A stretch of DNA of 64,000 nucleotides. Source: UBA5738 sp035362275 (lineage in GTDB: Bacteria; Patescibacteriota; Minisyncoccia; Minisyncoccales; UBA5738). How positions within the stretch are numbered: position 1 is the first letter of the stretch; every line of letters starts with the position of its first letter. Under the pieces are notes generated by a model that did no database searches, was not told the origin of the DNA, and saw only the letters and a list, made by a program, of their open reading frames with translations. The stretch is taken from positions 1 through 64,000 of the forward strand of contig DAOSDI010000001.1 of NCBI GenBank assembly GCA_035362275.1, in the 5' to 3' direction. The position numbers were made by a program, and so were the translations under genes. This document shows positions 33,450 to 41,779 of the stretch, one piece after another.

Positions 33450-33734
33450 ATGGCAAAATCAAAAAACACCGGCGGGACAAAATTGGGCCGCGATCCGCGG
33501 CCGAAATATCTGGGCGTGAAGCTCTATGCGGGGCAGGCGGCCAAAATCGGAAGCGTGATCGTGCGCCAGCGCGGTTCGGAAATCTTGCCGGGCAAAAATG
33601 TGAAAATGGGCAAGGACGACACTCTCTATGCGATCGCCGAGGGCACCGTTGCTTACCGCGAAATCCGCAAAAAATCGTTTTCCGGCACTCAAAGAAAGGC
33701 CAAAGTGGCGGAAGTCGTAGGCACCGGAAAATAA
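33450..33734 (+). CDS. rpmA: 50S ribosomal protein bL27
   Basis: 94 aa from ATG 33450 (MAKSKNTGGTKLGRDPRPKYLGVKLYAGQ). Typical bL27 motifs are VIVRQRGSEILPGKNVKMGKDDTLYAIAEGTVAY. The flexible N terminus reaches the peptidyl transferase centre. The gene usually follows rplU, which is absent here. The start is set by homology; longer in-frame starts would run into the leader hairpins. Confidence 0.95.
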   Translation: MAKSKNTGGTKLGRDPRPKYLGVKLYAGQAAKIGSVIVRQRGSEILPGKNVKMGKDDTLYAIAEGTVAYREIRKKSFSGTQRKAKVAEVVGTGK

Positions 33735-33762
33735 TTCGTTTTTCCAAGTTTTCTAATTTTTC

Positions 33763-33794
33763 AAAAAACACTTGACGATAGTCAAGTGTTTTTT
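33763..33794 (+). terminator. Strong intrinsic terminator after rpmA
   Basis: AAAAAACACTTGAC pairs perfectly with GTCAAGTGTTTTTT around GATA. It also fits the opposite strand and can stop read-through toward pyrG. Confidence 0.9.
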
Positions 33795-33876
33795 ATTGGC
33801 GTTTTTGGCCAATTATCAATTATCAGTTTTCAAATAAAATCCGAATGTGGTTTTAATATTTGGACTTGTTCAAGAT

Positions 33877-35505
33877 TTATGGTTTGTGATTTTTTATTGC
33901 AACTTTGATGAATTCGCGGAAAAGGGGGTGGGGTCTTTGCGGGCGGGATTTGAATTCCGGATGGAACTGCGCCGCCATAAAAAACGGATGATCGGACAGC
34001 TCAACAATTTCGGCCAATTTTTTTTGCGGATTATTGCCGGAAATCATCAACCCGCCATCTTCCAAGATTTTGCGGTAATCGTTGTTCAGTTCATAACGGT
34101 GGCGGTGGCGTTCGGAAATCATTTTTTGCCGATAGGCATCATAGGCGCGGGTGCCCGGCGTTAATTCGCAATCATAAGCACCCAAGCGCATCGTGGCGCC
34201 CATCTTCTTGTTTTTAACCAGCGCTTTTTGCTCGGGCATCAGATCAATCACCGGTTCGGCGGTTTTCGGATCAAATTCCGTGGAGGTGGCCGATTTTATC
34301 CCGCAGACATGCCGGGCGAATTCAATGGTTGCCAACTGCATCCCCAAGCACAACCCCAAAAACGGGATTTTATTCTTGCGGCAATATTCAATTGCCATAA
34401 TCTTGCCTTCGATTCCACGACTGCCGAATCCTCCCGGAACAATGATTCCGCCATATTCATCCAGCTCCTTTAAGTTCTTCGCATCCTTTTCATAATTTTC
34501 GGCGGACAGCCAAACGATCTCCGGCTTTTTTTTGAAAAACCACGCCGCGTGTTTGACGGCCTCAATCACGGAAATGTAGGAATCAATCAATGTGAATTTT
34601 CCCGATTCAAAATATTTGCCGACGATGCCGACCTTCACCGGATCCGCGGACGAACGAATGGTATCCACAAATTTCTCCCAGTCTCCCAGATTCCTTTTTT
34701 TGGGTCTTATTTTCAATTTCAGCAGAATCCTTTCTCCCAGATGATCGTTGGCGAAATTTAACGGTACTTCATAAACGCTGGCGGCGTCGGGGGCGGAAAT
34801 GACATCCTTGGGATCAACGTTGCAAAAAATGGAAATTTTTTGTTTGCGCGGCGCGTCAATGGGCTGGCTGGCGCGGCCGATGATGAAATCCGGCTGGATG
34901 CCCGCGCCGTTTAATAATTTGCAGGCGCTTTGCACCGGCTTGGTTTTCATTTCCCCCACCGTCGCCGGAATGGGCAGATAACCGACCAAAACGAACAACA
35001 CGCTTCCGGGGTTTTCCAGTTTCATCATCCGGGCGGCTTCCAAAAACAGCATATTTTGATATTCGCCCACAGTACCGCCGATCTCCACAATGGTGAAATC
35101 CGCCGCCGCGGTTTTTGCCGCGGTTTTGATGCGCCGGATCACTTCATTGGGGATATCGGGCACCACTTCCACGCATTTGCCGTTGTATTCCAGATTTCGT
35201 TCGCGGTTGATCACCGACAAATAGACCCGCCCGGTGGTGGCATAGTTGTTTGCGCTCAAATTCTCGTCCAGAAATCTTTCGTAATTGCCCACATCCTGAT
35301 CGCATTCGGTGCCGTCGTCGGTGACAAAAACTTCTCCGTGCTCAACCGGATTCATCGTGCCGGCATCAACATTGATATAGGGATCAAATTTTACCGCGGT
35401 GACCGAAAATCCTTTGCTTTTTAAAATTTTACCGATGGAGGCGGCGGTGATTCCCTTGCCGATGGAAGACATTACCCCTCCGGTGACGAAAATATATTTT
35501 GTCAT
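33877..35505 (-). CDS. pyrG: CTP synthase
   Basis: 542 aa. N-terminal synthetase domain: FVTGGVMSSIGKGITAASIG, KFDPYINVDAGTMNPVEHGEV, EIGGTVGEYQN. C-terminal glutaminase: GGFGSRGIEGK, the nucleophile Cys in FLGLCLGMQL, and the His/Glu of QFHPEFKSRP. It aminates UTP to CTP using glutamine. Full length, with all catalytic residues. It lies downstream of rplI on the same strand, with a terminator between. Confidence 0.97.
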   Translation of the reverse strand: MTKYIFVTGGVMSSIGKGITAASIGKILKSKGFSVTAVKFDPYINVDAGTMNPVEHGEVFVTDDGTECDQDVGNYERFLDENLSANNYATTGRVYLSVINRERNLEYNGKCVEVVPDIPNEVIRRIKTAAKTAAADFTIVEIGGTVGEYQNMLFLEAARMMKLENPGSVLFVLVGYLPIPATVGEMKTKPVQSACKLLNGAGIQPDFIIGRASQPIDAPRKQKISIFCNVDPKDVISAPDAASVYEVPLNFANDHLGERILLKLKIRPKKRNLGDWEKFVDTIRSSADPVKVGIVGKYFESGKFTLIDSYISVIEAVKHAAWFFKKKPEIVWLSAENYEKDAKNLKELDEYGGIIVPGGFGSRGIEGKIMAIEYCRKNKIPFLGLCLGMQLATIEFARHVCGIKSATSTEFDPKTAEPVIDLMPEQKALVKNKKMGATMRLGAYDCELTPGTRAYDAYRQKMISERHRHRYELNNDYRKILEDGGLMISGNNPQKKLAEIVELSDHPFFMAAQFHPEFKSRPQRPHPLFREFIKVAIKNHKP

Positions 35506-35530
35506 AAAAAATTAAAAATTTATTAAAACG

Positions 35531-35560
35531 AAACGCCCCGTTTTTGACGGGGCGCAAAAA
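35531..35560 (-). terminator. Intrinsic terminator after rplI
   Basis: The 8-bp stem CGCCCCGT/ACGGGGCG closes a TTTTG loop; on the reverse strand a T-rich tail follows. It begins two bases after the rplI stop. Confidence 0.8.
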
Positions 35561-35561
35561 A

Positions 35562-36011
35562 TCATTCCGGTTCGGCGGTAACGGTTATCTTGATTTCGGC
35601 TTCCAGATTGTGCGGGAAATTGATCTTCACCCGCCAGTCGCCCAGCTCTTTTATCGGCTCCTTAAGGTCAATCTGCTTCTTGTCGGCATCAATTCCATTT
35701 TCCTTGAGAAGCTCGGCGATTTTTGAAGAATTGACCGATTCAAACAATTGGTCTTTTTCGCCGGTTTTGACTTTCATAACAAATTCCCGACCATCAAGCG
35801 CGCTCACCTTTTTTTGAATTTCAATCAGCTCCTTTTCTTCATTCTTGGCGGCGATTTCGCGCTGGGTTTGCGCCCAAATCAAAGCGTTTTTTGTGGCGGG
35901 CTGCACCATTTTTTTCGGTAAAAGATGGTTTTTGGCGAATCCGTCGGCAACTTCTTTCACTTCAAATTTCTTTCCCAATTTCTCAATATCTTGCAGTAAT
36001 ATGACCTTCAT
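35562..36011 (-). CDS. rplI: 50S ribosomal protein bL9
   Basis: 149 aa. The N-terminal domain MKVILLQDIEKLGKKFEVKEVADGFAKNHLLPKKMV matches bL9; a long helix links to the C-terminal domain (LFESVNSSKIAELLKENGIDADKKQIDL). The usual GYARNYLxP is GFAKNHLLP here. Some CPR lineages are reported to lack bL9, so its presence is mildly informative for placement. Confidence 0.95.
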   Translation of the reverse strand: MKVILLQDIEKLGKKFEVKEVADGFAKNHLLPKKMVQPATKNALIWAQTQREIAAKNEEKELIEIQKKVSALDGREFVMKVKTGEKDQLFESVNSSKIAELLKENGIDADKKQIDLKEPIKELGDWRVKINFPHNLEAEIKITVTAEPE

Positions 36012-36110
36012 AATAATAAGTTTAATTTTTAATTTTAATGGTTCGGTTTATTTGCCATCAATCATGAGCGCACCGAAAGGTTGTTTTTTTTATCTTCTGA
36101 TTTTTATATT

Positions 36111-37313
36111 CTACTTTATATCTTTGATAATTTCAATGGCCTTTTCCAATTGAGGGTCTTTTTCGTTTTCTTCGTCTTCGGCGCTGATCTTGATTTCGGC
36201 ATCCGGTGTCAATCCTTTTTCACTAATCTGTTCTCCGTTGGGCGTGAGCCATTTGGCGATGGTCACTTTCAAAGAAGCGCCTTCCGCCAGAGGCACCAGT
36301 TCCTGCACCGATCCTTTGCCGAAAGATTGCGCCCCGACGATTTTGACTTGGCGGTTGTCGCGCAGGGCGCCGGCGAGGATTTCCGAGGCGGATGCCGACC
36401 CTCCATTAATGATTACCACGACGGGATATTTTTCCAACAGCGCCGGACCGGCGGATTTGTGTTCGGTTTCGGGAATGCCTTCGCCAAAACTTTCGCGGGT
36501 GATGACATCACCTTTTTTGACGAACCATCCGGCAATGTCTTGCGCCACCGAAAGATAACCGCCCGGATTGTTGCGCAAATCCAAAACAATCGCTTTTGCC
36601 GGGCTGTTGATGATGTCAATTGCCGCGGCCTTGAAATCGCCGCTCGCTTTCTCGGTGAATTGATAGAGCTTGATATGAGCAATGTCGCCGTCTTTTAATT
36701 CCCAATCCAGAGAGGGAACCTTGATTACGTCCCGCGTGATCTCAAAATCGCGGGTTTCTTTCCATTCTTCCCGGAATATCGTAAGTTTTACTTGGCTTCC
36801 TTTCGGACCGCGGATGAGATTTACCGCTTCATCGCTGGTGATGCCGGCGGTGGATTCGCCGTTGATTTGCGTGATGAAATCTCCGGCGCGGATATCGGCC
36901 TCTTTTGCCGGAGAATTTTCCAGCGGCGCGATCACGCACAGCCGGTTTTCCTTGATGCCGATCTCCATTCCCACGCCTTCAAACGATCCGGAGGTGTCTT
37001 CCAAAAACTTTTTTGAATCTTCGGGATTGAAAAACGCGGTGTAAGGATCTTCCAGCGCCGCCACCATTCCCGAAATCGCGCCATAGATCATTTTTTGATG
37101 GTCAATTTGGCCTTTGTCCACGAAGTTATCCTCCAAGGCGTGCCACGTTTGCCAAAAAAGGGACATATCCGCGTCGGCGGGCGGCAATTTTGGGCAACTG
37201 GAAGTTGCGGTCCAATTGCCGATGGCAAAACTTGCCAGCGCGGTGACGGCGATCAAAAATCCCCAAAAATCGCGGCCTTCCCTCTTTTTGTTTTCAGTAT
37301 TAAAAATTTCCAT
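36111..37313 (-). CDS. ctpA: C-terminal processing protease CtpA (peptidase S41)
   Basis: 400 aa. One N-terminal membrane helix (FWGFLIAVTALASFAIGNW), then the substrate-recognition region, a PDZ domain (GVGMEIGIKENRLCVIAPLENSPAKEADIRAGDFI), and the protease core. The Ser is in INGGSASASEILAGALRD and the Lys in GAQSFGKGSVQELVPL. It cleaves proteins at their C termini outside the cytoplasmic membrane. Family length is normal. Confidence 0.95.
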   Translation of the reverse strand: MEIFNTENKKREGRDFWGFLIAVTALASFAIGNWTATSSCPKLPPADADMSLFWQTWHALEDNFVDKGQIDHQKMIYGAISGMVAALEDPYTAFFNPEDSKKFLEDTSGSFEGVGMEIGIKENRLCVIAPLENSPAKEADIRAGDFITQINGESTAGITSDEAVNLIRGPKGSQVKLTIFREEWKETRDFEITRDVIKVPSLDWELKDGDIAHIKLYQFTEKASGDFKAAAIDIINSPAKAIVLDLRNNPGGYLSVAQDIAGWFVKKGDVITRESFGEGIPETEHKSAGPALLEKYPVVVIINGGSASASEILAGALRDNRQVKIVGAQSFGKGSVQELVPLAEGASLKVTIAKWLTPNGEQISEKGLTPDAEIKISAEDEENEKDPQLEKAIEIIKDIK

Positions 37314-37581
37314 ATTGAAATCACATTTAGAAACCGCGCCAAAAGTGCGAAAATTAAGGAATCAAACGATTTCAATGATTTCCATCGCCAGTGCGGGTTT
37401 ATCGCGTGATGCGAATAAAAAGTTTTCTTGAATTTTTTCAAACAAATCCAATCTACACCATAAATTCCGCTATCGCAAGAGCGCGCGCCATTTGGGGGCG
37501 TAATTTGTGATTTTTATCTTCCGCAATTTTGTGTTATGGTTTCTCATTATATATGCGACGCAGGCTAATACAATAAAAAAT

Positions 37582-37920
37582 ATGGCAAAAACCACAATTG
37601 AGTATGGCGATTTTGAAAAATTGGATTTGCGCGTCGGCAAGGTTCTGGCGGCAAATGAACCCGAATGGAGCAATAAATTGATTGAGATGAAGGTTGATTT
37701 CGGATCCGAGATCGGAGAAAGAACGATTTTTGCGGGATTGCGCAAATTCGTGAATTTTACGGATTTGGTCGGCAACAAATATGTTTTTATCGTTAATCTG
37801 GCCGAACGCAAACTGGGCGAGGGCATAAGTCAGGGAATGATGCTGGCGGCCGGCGGCGAATCAACTCACCTTCCTCTGTGCGTTGACGATGCGATTACCG
37901 AGGGGGCAAGCATCGGATAA
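37582..37920 (+). CDS. Free-standing tRNA-binding domain protein (MetRS C-terminal/EMAP-like)
   Basis: 112 aa from ATG 37582 (MAKTTIEYGDFEKLDLRVGKVLAA). The OB-fold tRNA-binding domain is clear: LDLRVGKV, ERTIFAGLRKF, LVGNKYVFIVNLAERKLGEGISQGMMLAA. The same module forms the C terminus of many MetRS and the CsaA/Arc1p-like proteins. Here it stands alone and may act in trans with a short MetRS or as a chaperone. Confidence 0.88.
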   Translation: MAKTTIEYGDFEKLDLRVGKVLAANEPEWSNKLIEMKVDFGSEIGERTIFAGLRKFVNFTDLVGNKYVFIVNLAERKLGEGISQGMMLAAGGESTHLPLCVDDAITEGASIG

Positions 37921-37944
37921 AAAAATAAATTTGAATAAAAGTGT

Positions 37945-37980
37945 GAAAAAACACGCCGTCTGCAAACGGCGTATTTTTTT
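37945..37980. terminator. Bidirectional intrinsic terminator
   Basis: ACGCCGT pairs with ACGGCGT across CTGCAA-type loop bases, flanked by an A-run and a seven-T run. It serves the tRNA-binding protein and the convergent xseAB genes. Confidence 0.8.
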
Positions 37981-38031
37981 GGGTTGTTAAATGCTTGAAT
38001 TTTATCAGATAATCTGCTAATCTGCCGGCGG

Positions 38032-38298
38032 TCAAAAACCGTTGTTTTTGCTATGGTTTTCGTCGGAGAAGTCTTTTTCAATCTCTTTGAATTCGTTTTC
38101 CAGCTTGTCCAATTTATCTTTGCTGGATTTTATCAGCGCGGCGGCGGTTTTCACTTTTTCCAATCCTGTCTCCACGTCCAATTCTTCTTGGCCGGAAAAC
38201 CACGCCGAAATCTCGGCAAGTTCTTTTAGATTCTCGCTCAAGCTTTTTTGATTCGGCGGCGTTTGCGCGCCGGGGCTAGTTTTCTTTTTCTCGGCCAT
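38032..38298 (-). CDS. xseB: Exodeoxyribonuclease VII small subunit
   Basis: 88 aa. The central helical hairpin (LSENLKELAEISAWFSGQEELDVETGLEKVKTAAALIKSS, trimmed here in description to its two helices) matches XseB, and an acidic tail follows. It overlaps the 3' end of xseA by 23 bp, the standard arrangement. It binds the XseA C-terminal helices to form the active nuclease. Confidence 0.85.
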   Translation of the reverse strand: MAEKKKTSPGAQTPPNQKSLSENLKELAEISAWFSGQEELDVETGLEKVKTAAALIKSSKDKLDKLENEFKEIEKDFSDENHSKNNGF

Positions 38299-39502
38299 AT
38301 ACTTTTTTTATTTGTGAGTTGATTATACCATCCGACAAAACAATGTCCATATCGTCGCCGGCTTTTGCGTCGCCGGCGCGCTTGATGATTGTGCCGTTAA
38401 TCTTGGCGATGCAATATCCCAACCGCAGTTGCCGCGCGGGATCGCGGGCGGCGATCAATTCCTGGAAATGGGCGATTTTTTCGGCGGCGTCGGCAAGGCT
38501 GTTTTTGATTTTTGCCATTGCCGTTTGGGCCGTGTCTTGAATTTGGCGGTCTATCCTTTGCAGGATGAATTTGAAATTTGCCAGAATGGCGGCATATTCT
38601 TTCAAACGAAAATTTTTTTGCGCCAGCGCGTTTTTATATCCCTGAAACGAGATTGCCGCGTAGCGATCCAGCGCGCGGGGAATTTCCTGCCATGATTGAG
38701 TGAGCAGGTTTGCCGCGGCGGTGGGCGTGGAGCACATCGCGTCGGCGGCCATTGCCGCCAGCGGCACATCTTTGTCGTGCCCGATGGCGGCAATTACCGG
38801 CGCGGGGAACGCGGCGATGCGGCGCACGATGGTTTCGTTGTTAAACGCCATCATTGCTTCCAGCGAGCCGCCGCCGCGCATAATTATCAAAACATCAATC
38901 TGCCGCGATTTGAAAGTGTCAATTGACGCCAGCAAGTCCCCGACCGCCAGCTGGCCTTCCACGCGCGAATCAATGAATTCAATCTGAAACCCGAATTTGC
39001 CGATATTGTTCAAAAAATCATGGATTACCGCGCCTTGCTTGGCGGTGATGATGCCGATTTTGCGGCAATATCGGGGAATGGCGCGCTTTTTCTCCGGCGC
39101 GAAAATCCCTTCGCTTTCAAGTTTTTTCAATAATTTGTCATAGGCGGCTTTTAACGCTCCCTCGCCGGCCAATTCAATCGCGTCGCAGATAAACGACAGC
39201 CGGCCGGAAGGCGGATAGATTTCGCAATGCCCCGAAGCGATGATTTTCATTCCAACTCTTAACTGAATTCCAAAAAGATCCGCCCGCGACTTCCAGAGAG
39301 CGCAACTCATCACCGCGCCGCCGTTCTCATCTTTCAATGAAAAATAAATATGCCCCGTGGGGCCGGGCTTGGCTTCGCTCACTTCGCCGATGATTTTGGC
39401 TGTCAGCGGCTTGATGCGCGAATTAAGCTGTTCAACAAACTTGCCGACCGTCAACGGTCCGGCCTCAAAAAAGTTTTTCTGTTTAACATCCTCAAATTCC
39501 AT
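38276..39502 (-). CDS. xseA: Exodeoxyribonuclease VII large subunit
   Basis: 408 aa. An N-terminal OB-fold (LTVGKFVEQLNSRI, AKIIGEVSEAKPGPTGHIYFSLKDE) precedes the catalytic domain: IGIITAKQGAVIHDFLNNI, VLIIMRGGGSLEAMMAFN, AAIGHDKDVPLAAMAADAMCSTPTAAA. A C-terminal coiled coil and the short RLGYCIAKINGTII domain end it. It degrades single-stranded DNA from both ends. Confidence 0.95.
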   Translation of the reverse strand: MEFEDVKQKNFFEAGPLTVGKFVEQLNSRIKPLTAKIIGEVSEAKPGPTGHIYFSLKDENGGAVMSCALWKSRADLFGIQLRVGMKIIASGHCEIYPPSGRLSFICDAIELAGEGALKAAYDKLLKKLESEGIFAPEKKRAIPRYCRKIGIITAKQGAVIHDFLNNIGKFGFQIEFIDSRVEGQLAVGDLLASIDTFKSRQIDVLIIMRGGGSLEAMMAFNNETIVRRIAAFPAPVIAAIGHDKDVPLAAMAADAMCSTPTAAANLLTQSWQEIPRALDRYAAISFQGYKNALAQKNFRLKEYAAILANFKFILQRIDRQIQDTAQTAMAKIKNSLADAAEKIAHFQELIAARDPARQLRLGYCIAKINGTIIKRAGDAKAGDDMDIVLSDGIINSQIKKVYGREKEN

Positions 39503-39553
39503 AGATTCCTGATTTTTAGCGATATTGCCATTATAGCACCAACCGCATTTGTA

Positions 39554-39586
39554 TAAAAAAGGACCGAGAATATTATCTTGGTCCTA
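39554..39586 (-). terminator. Intrinsic terminator overlapping the stop codon of the next gene
   Basis: AGGACCGAGA pairs with TCTTGGTCCT (one wobble), and on the reverse strand the stem runs into six T. The first stem base lies in the TAG stop at 39584-39586. Confidence 0.75.
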
Positions 39587-40003
39587 CTGTATTTCCCTTA
39601 TCTCAAATTTCTTTCTTGTCCAGAGAATTAAAAATAATACAAAGATCAAAAAAGAGATCAAAAGGAAATAGTTTAAATCGACAAGAACTTGCCAATTATT
39701 TATTATTTCCGTCATTATTTCTGATATTGCTTGACGGAAATAATAAGCCAGAGCGACAATAGATATCACCCCTATTATCACTAGGGTATCATCAAAGTGC
39801 TCTCCGGGCATTCTTATGTACTTTACGGTCAGCACCATTATTCTTGCTATGCTGTATAATGCAAGCAATATTGCGATTACCAGAAGACTTGCTCTGATGA
39901 TTTTCGCATCAAAGTTGTTTGCTATTGCTTGCAATATTGCGGCAAAAAAAATAGCCGTTGCCCCTATGAAGAAAATAGAGGGATAATATTTTAGCCCCTT
40001 CAT
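39584..40003 (-). CDS. Four-helix membrane protein, 139 aa
   Basis: Hydrophobic segments at about 8-27, 37-58, 72-90 and 110-130 (YFLLISFLIFVLFLILW), with a basic C-terminal end. The start is firm: AGGAGG stands eight bases upstream of the ATG and a good promoter precedes it. No family recognised. It is a single-gene transcription unit with its own promoter and terminator, and AT-richer than its neighbours. Confidence 0.75.
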   Translation of the reverse strand: MKGLKYYPSIFFIGATAIFFAAILQAIANNFDAKIIRASLLVIAILLALYSIARIMVLTVKYIRMPGEHFDDTLVIIGVISIVALAYYFRQAISEIMTEIINNWQVLVDLNYFLLISFLIFVLFLILWTRKKFEIREIQ

Positions 40004-40023
40004 TTTTTAAACCTCCTGCTATT

Positions 40024-40051
40024 CTTATAGATTAAAATTCTATTTTGTAAA
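40024..40051 (-). promoter_or_regulatory. Promoter for the four-helix membrane gene
   Basis: Read on the reverse strand: TTTACA, 16 bp, TATAAG, followed by the AGGAGG ribosome-binding site. Confidence 0.6.
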
Positions 40052-40121
40052 GATTGGGAATATAAAATGATCGCGAGGGTTAAGAATTGATTGTGAATTA
40101 GTAATTACCGATTATTGGTCA

Positions 40122-40616
40122 CTAATCACAATGCCAGTCAACGCGGGATTCTTTGGTGGCGATGTCAATCACGCAAACGGCGGCGCAATTTTTGCGGTAG
40201 GCAAGGATGCCGATTTCCCACGCGCCGCCGGTTTCGTTGCAGGAATGTTCGTCTTTGGCGCTGCCTTCCCAGGCGCATTTGCCGGCGCCAAAAAGATGGC
40301 GGGCTTCATAGATATTCATTGTTTTGCCGTTCGGCGCGGCGCAGGTTTCAATTTCAACAAACACCAAATCATTGCTCACGATACAGCGGCGGTTGGGTTT
40401 TTCGCCGGCCACTTCTTTGCCGGCAGAAACGCATTCTTCAAAAGTGGCAATGGTGGAAGTGGCGTTTTGGCCGTTTTCGGCGGTGGTTGTCGCCGCCGGA
40501 TTTTCGTTTTCCAACGCGGCGGGCGGCAATTTTGAAAAACGGCGCGATTCCCAAATCCCGGCAAAAATCAGCGCGGCAATCGCAACGGTTAAAATCAACA
40601 AATATGTTTTTTTCAT
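40122..40616 (-). CDS. Secreted cysteine-rich protein
   Basis: 164 aa. An N-terminal signal or anchor helix (TYLLILTVAIAALIFAGIW) and a Thr/Ala/Asn linker are followed by nine to ten cysteines. The first motif FEECVSAGKEVAGEKPNRRC is shared with the Gmad2 protein at 26285-26917. The remaining cysteines (ETCAAPNG, GKCAWEG, HSCNETGGAWEI, KNCAAVCVID, DWHCD) suggest disulphide-stabilised extracellular folding. It lies four bases after the M24 peptidase gene. Function unknown. Confidence 0.75.
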   Translation of the reverse strand: MKKTYLLILTVAIAALIFAGIWESRRFSKLPPAALENENPAATTTAENGQNATSTIATFEECVSAGKEVAGEKPNRRCIVSNDLVFVEIETCAAPNGKTMNIYEARHLFGAGKCAWEGSAKDEHSCNETGGAWEIGILAYRKNCAAVCVIDIATKESRVDWHCD

Positions 40617-40620
40617 TTTT

Positions 40621-41715
40621 TCATTTTACTTGAATTTCAATTGAATTCTTCGGCGTTCGGCTCAAAATTTCCGCCTTGCCGTTTTTCATCCGGCACAAAT
40701 CTTCAATGCGGATTCCGCCCCAACCGGGGTGATATAATCCGGGTTCAACGGTGAAAACCATATTGTTCTCCAGCATCCCTTGGCCTTTTGGGGAAAGATT
40801 GGGCAGTTCGTGGATGTCAATGCCCACACCGTGCCCCAAGCCATGGGTGAAAAATTCATCTTCTCCGGCGGCGGCAAAATTATTGACGGCGTTTTCAAAA
40901 ATCTGCACGGGTAATGCGCCTGCCTTGCATTCGGCAATCGCTTTTTGCTGGGTTTGTAAAACGAGGCTGTAAAGATTCTTGTATTTTGCCGGCGCCTTGC
41001 CCACAAAAACCATCCGGGTCATATCCGCGTCATAATTTTTATATCGCGCCCCGATATCAATCACCACCATCTCCCCCGCCTTTATCTTCTTGTTTGACCC
41101 CTCGTAGTGCGGATCCGCCGAGTTCTTCCCGCTGGCCACGATCGGATCAAACGCGATTCCCGTGGCCCCAAATCCGTTCATTATTTCAATTGTTTTTTGC
41201 TTTAAATAAATTTCGGCAACTCCGGGTTTGATCAATTTCAGCAATTCGGCAAATGTTTTGTCGGTAATCGCCGCGGCTTTTTTTATTAAAGCGATTTCTC
41301 CGGCGCTTTTTATGCCGCGTGTTTGCTCTACTATATCCGCGAAAGGCATAAATTTTTTCCCCGCGAGTAATTTTTTAAAGTTTTCATATTTGGCATAACT
41401 GAATTGGTGGCTTTCAAAGCCGATTTTTTCTGAATTTTTTAAAATATCAACAATTATTTTTCCAAAACCGGCGCTTTTATCCGCCAGGCGAATATTTCTT
41501 TGCGGTATTTTTTTCCGAATTTGTTTTAAATGGAAATTTGTTCCGATAAAATAGAAATTATTTTTTAGGATTACCAGATAAAAAGTATTTTTTATTAAGT
41601 TATCAACCACGCCGGTCAGGTAATAATTGTTCGCGTTACCATTTACGATAAAAGCATCCAATTCTTCGTTTTTGATGGCTTTTTGTATTATTTTTATTCT
41701 TTCGAGCGATGCCAT
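40621..41715 (-). CDS. M24 family aminopeptidase (Xaa-Pro type)
   Basis: 364 aa. An N-terminal creatinase-like domain (LERIKIIQKAIKNEELDAFIV) precedes the pita-bread catalytic domain. Metal ligands: Asp in VVIDIGARYKNYDADMTRM, His in HGLGHGVGIDIHE, and two Glu in VFTVEPGLYHPGWGGIRIEDL. It removes N-terminal residues ahead of proline or acts as a dipeptidase. Cytoplasmic, full length. Confidence 0.93.
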   Translation of the reverse strand: MASLERIKIIQKAIKNEELDAFIVNGNANNYYLTGVVDNLIKNTFYLVILKNNFYFIGTNFHLKQIRKKIPQRNIRLADKSAGFGKIIVDILKNSEKIGFESHQFSYAKYENFKKLLAGKKFMPFADIVEQTRGIKSAGEIALIKKAAAITDKTFAELLKLIKPGVAEIYLKQKTIEIMNGFGATGIAFDPIVASGKNSADPHYEGSNKKIKAGEMVVIDIGARYKNYDADMTRMVFVGKAPAKYKNLYSLVLQTQQKAIAECKAGALPVQIFENAVNNFAAAGEDEFFTHGLGHGVGIDIHELPNLSPKGQGMLENNMVFTVEPGLYHPGWGGIRIEDLCRMKNGKAEILSRTPKNSIEIQVK

Positions 41716-41779
41716 AAATTTACTTTTTGCTTAAAATGAGTTAATTTCAAGAATAACACGATTAAATACTACCACAACT

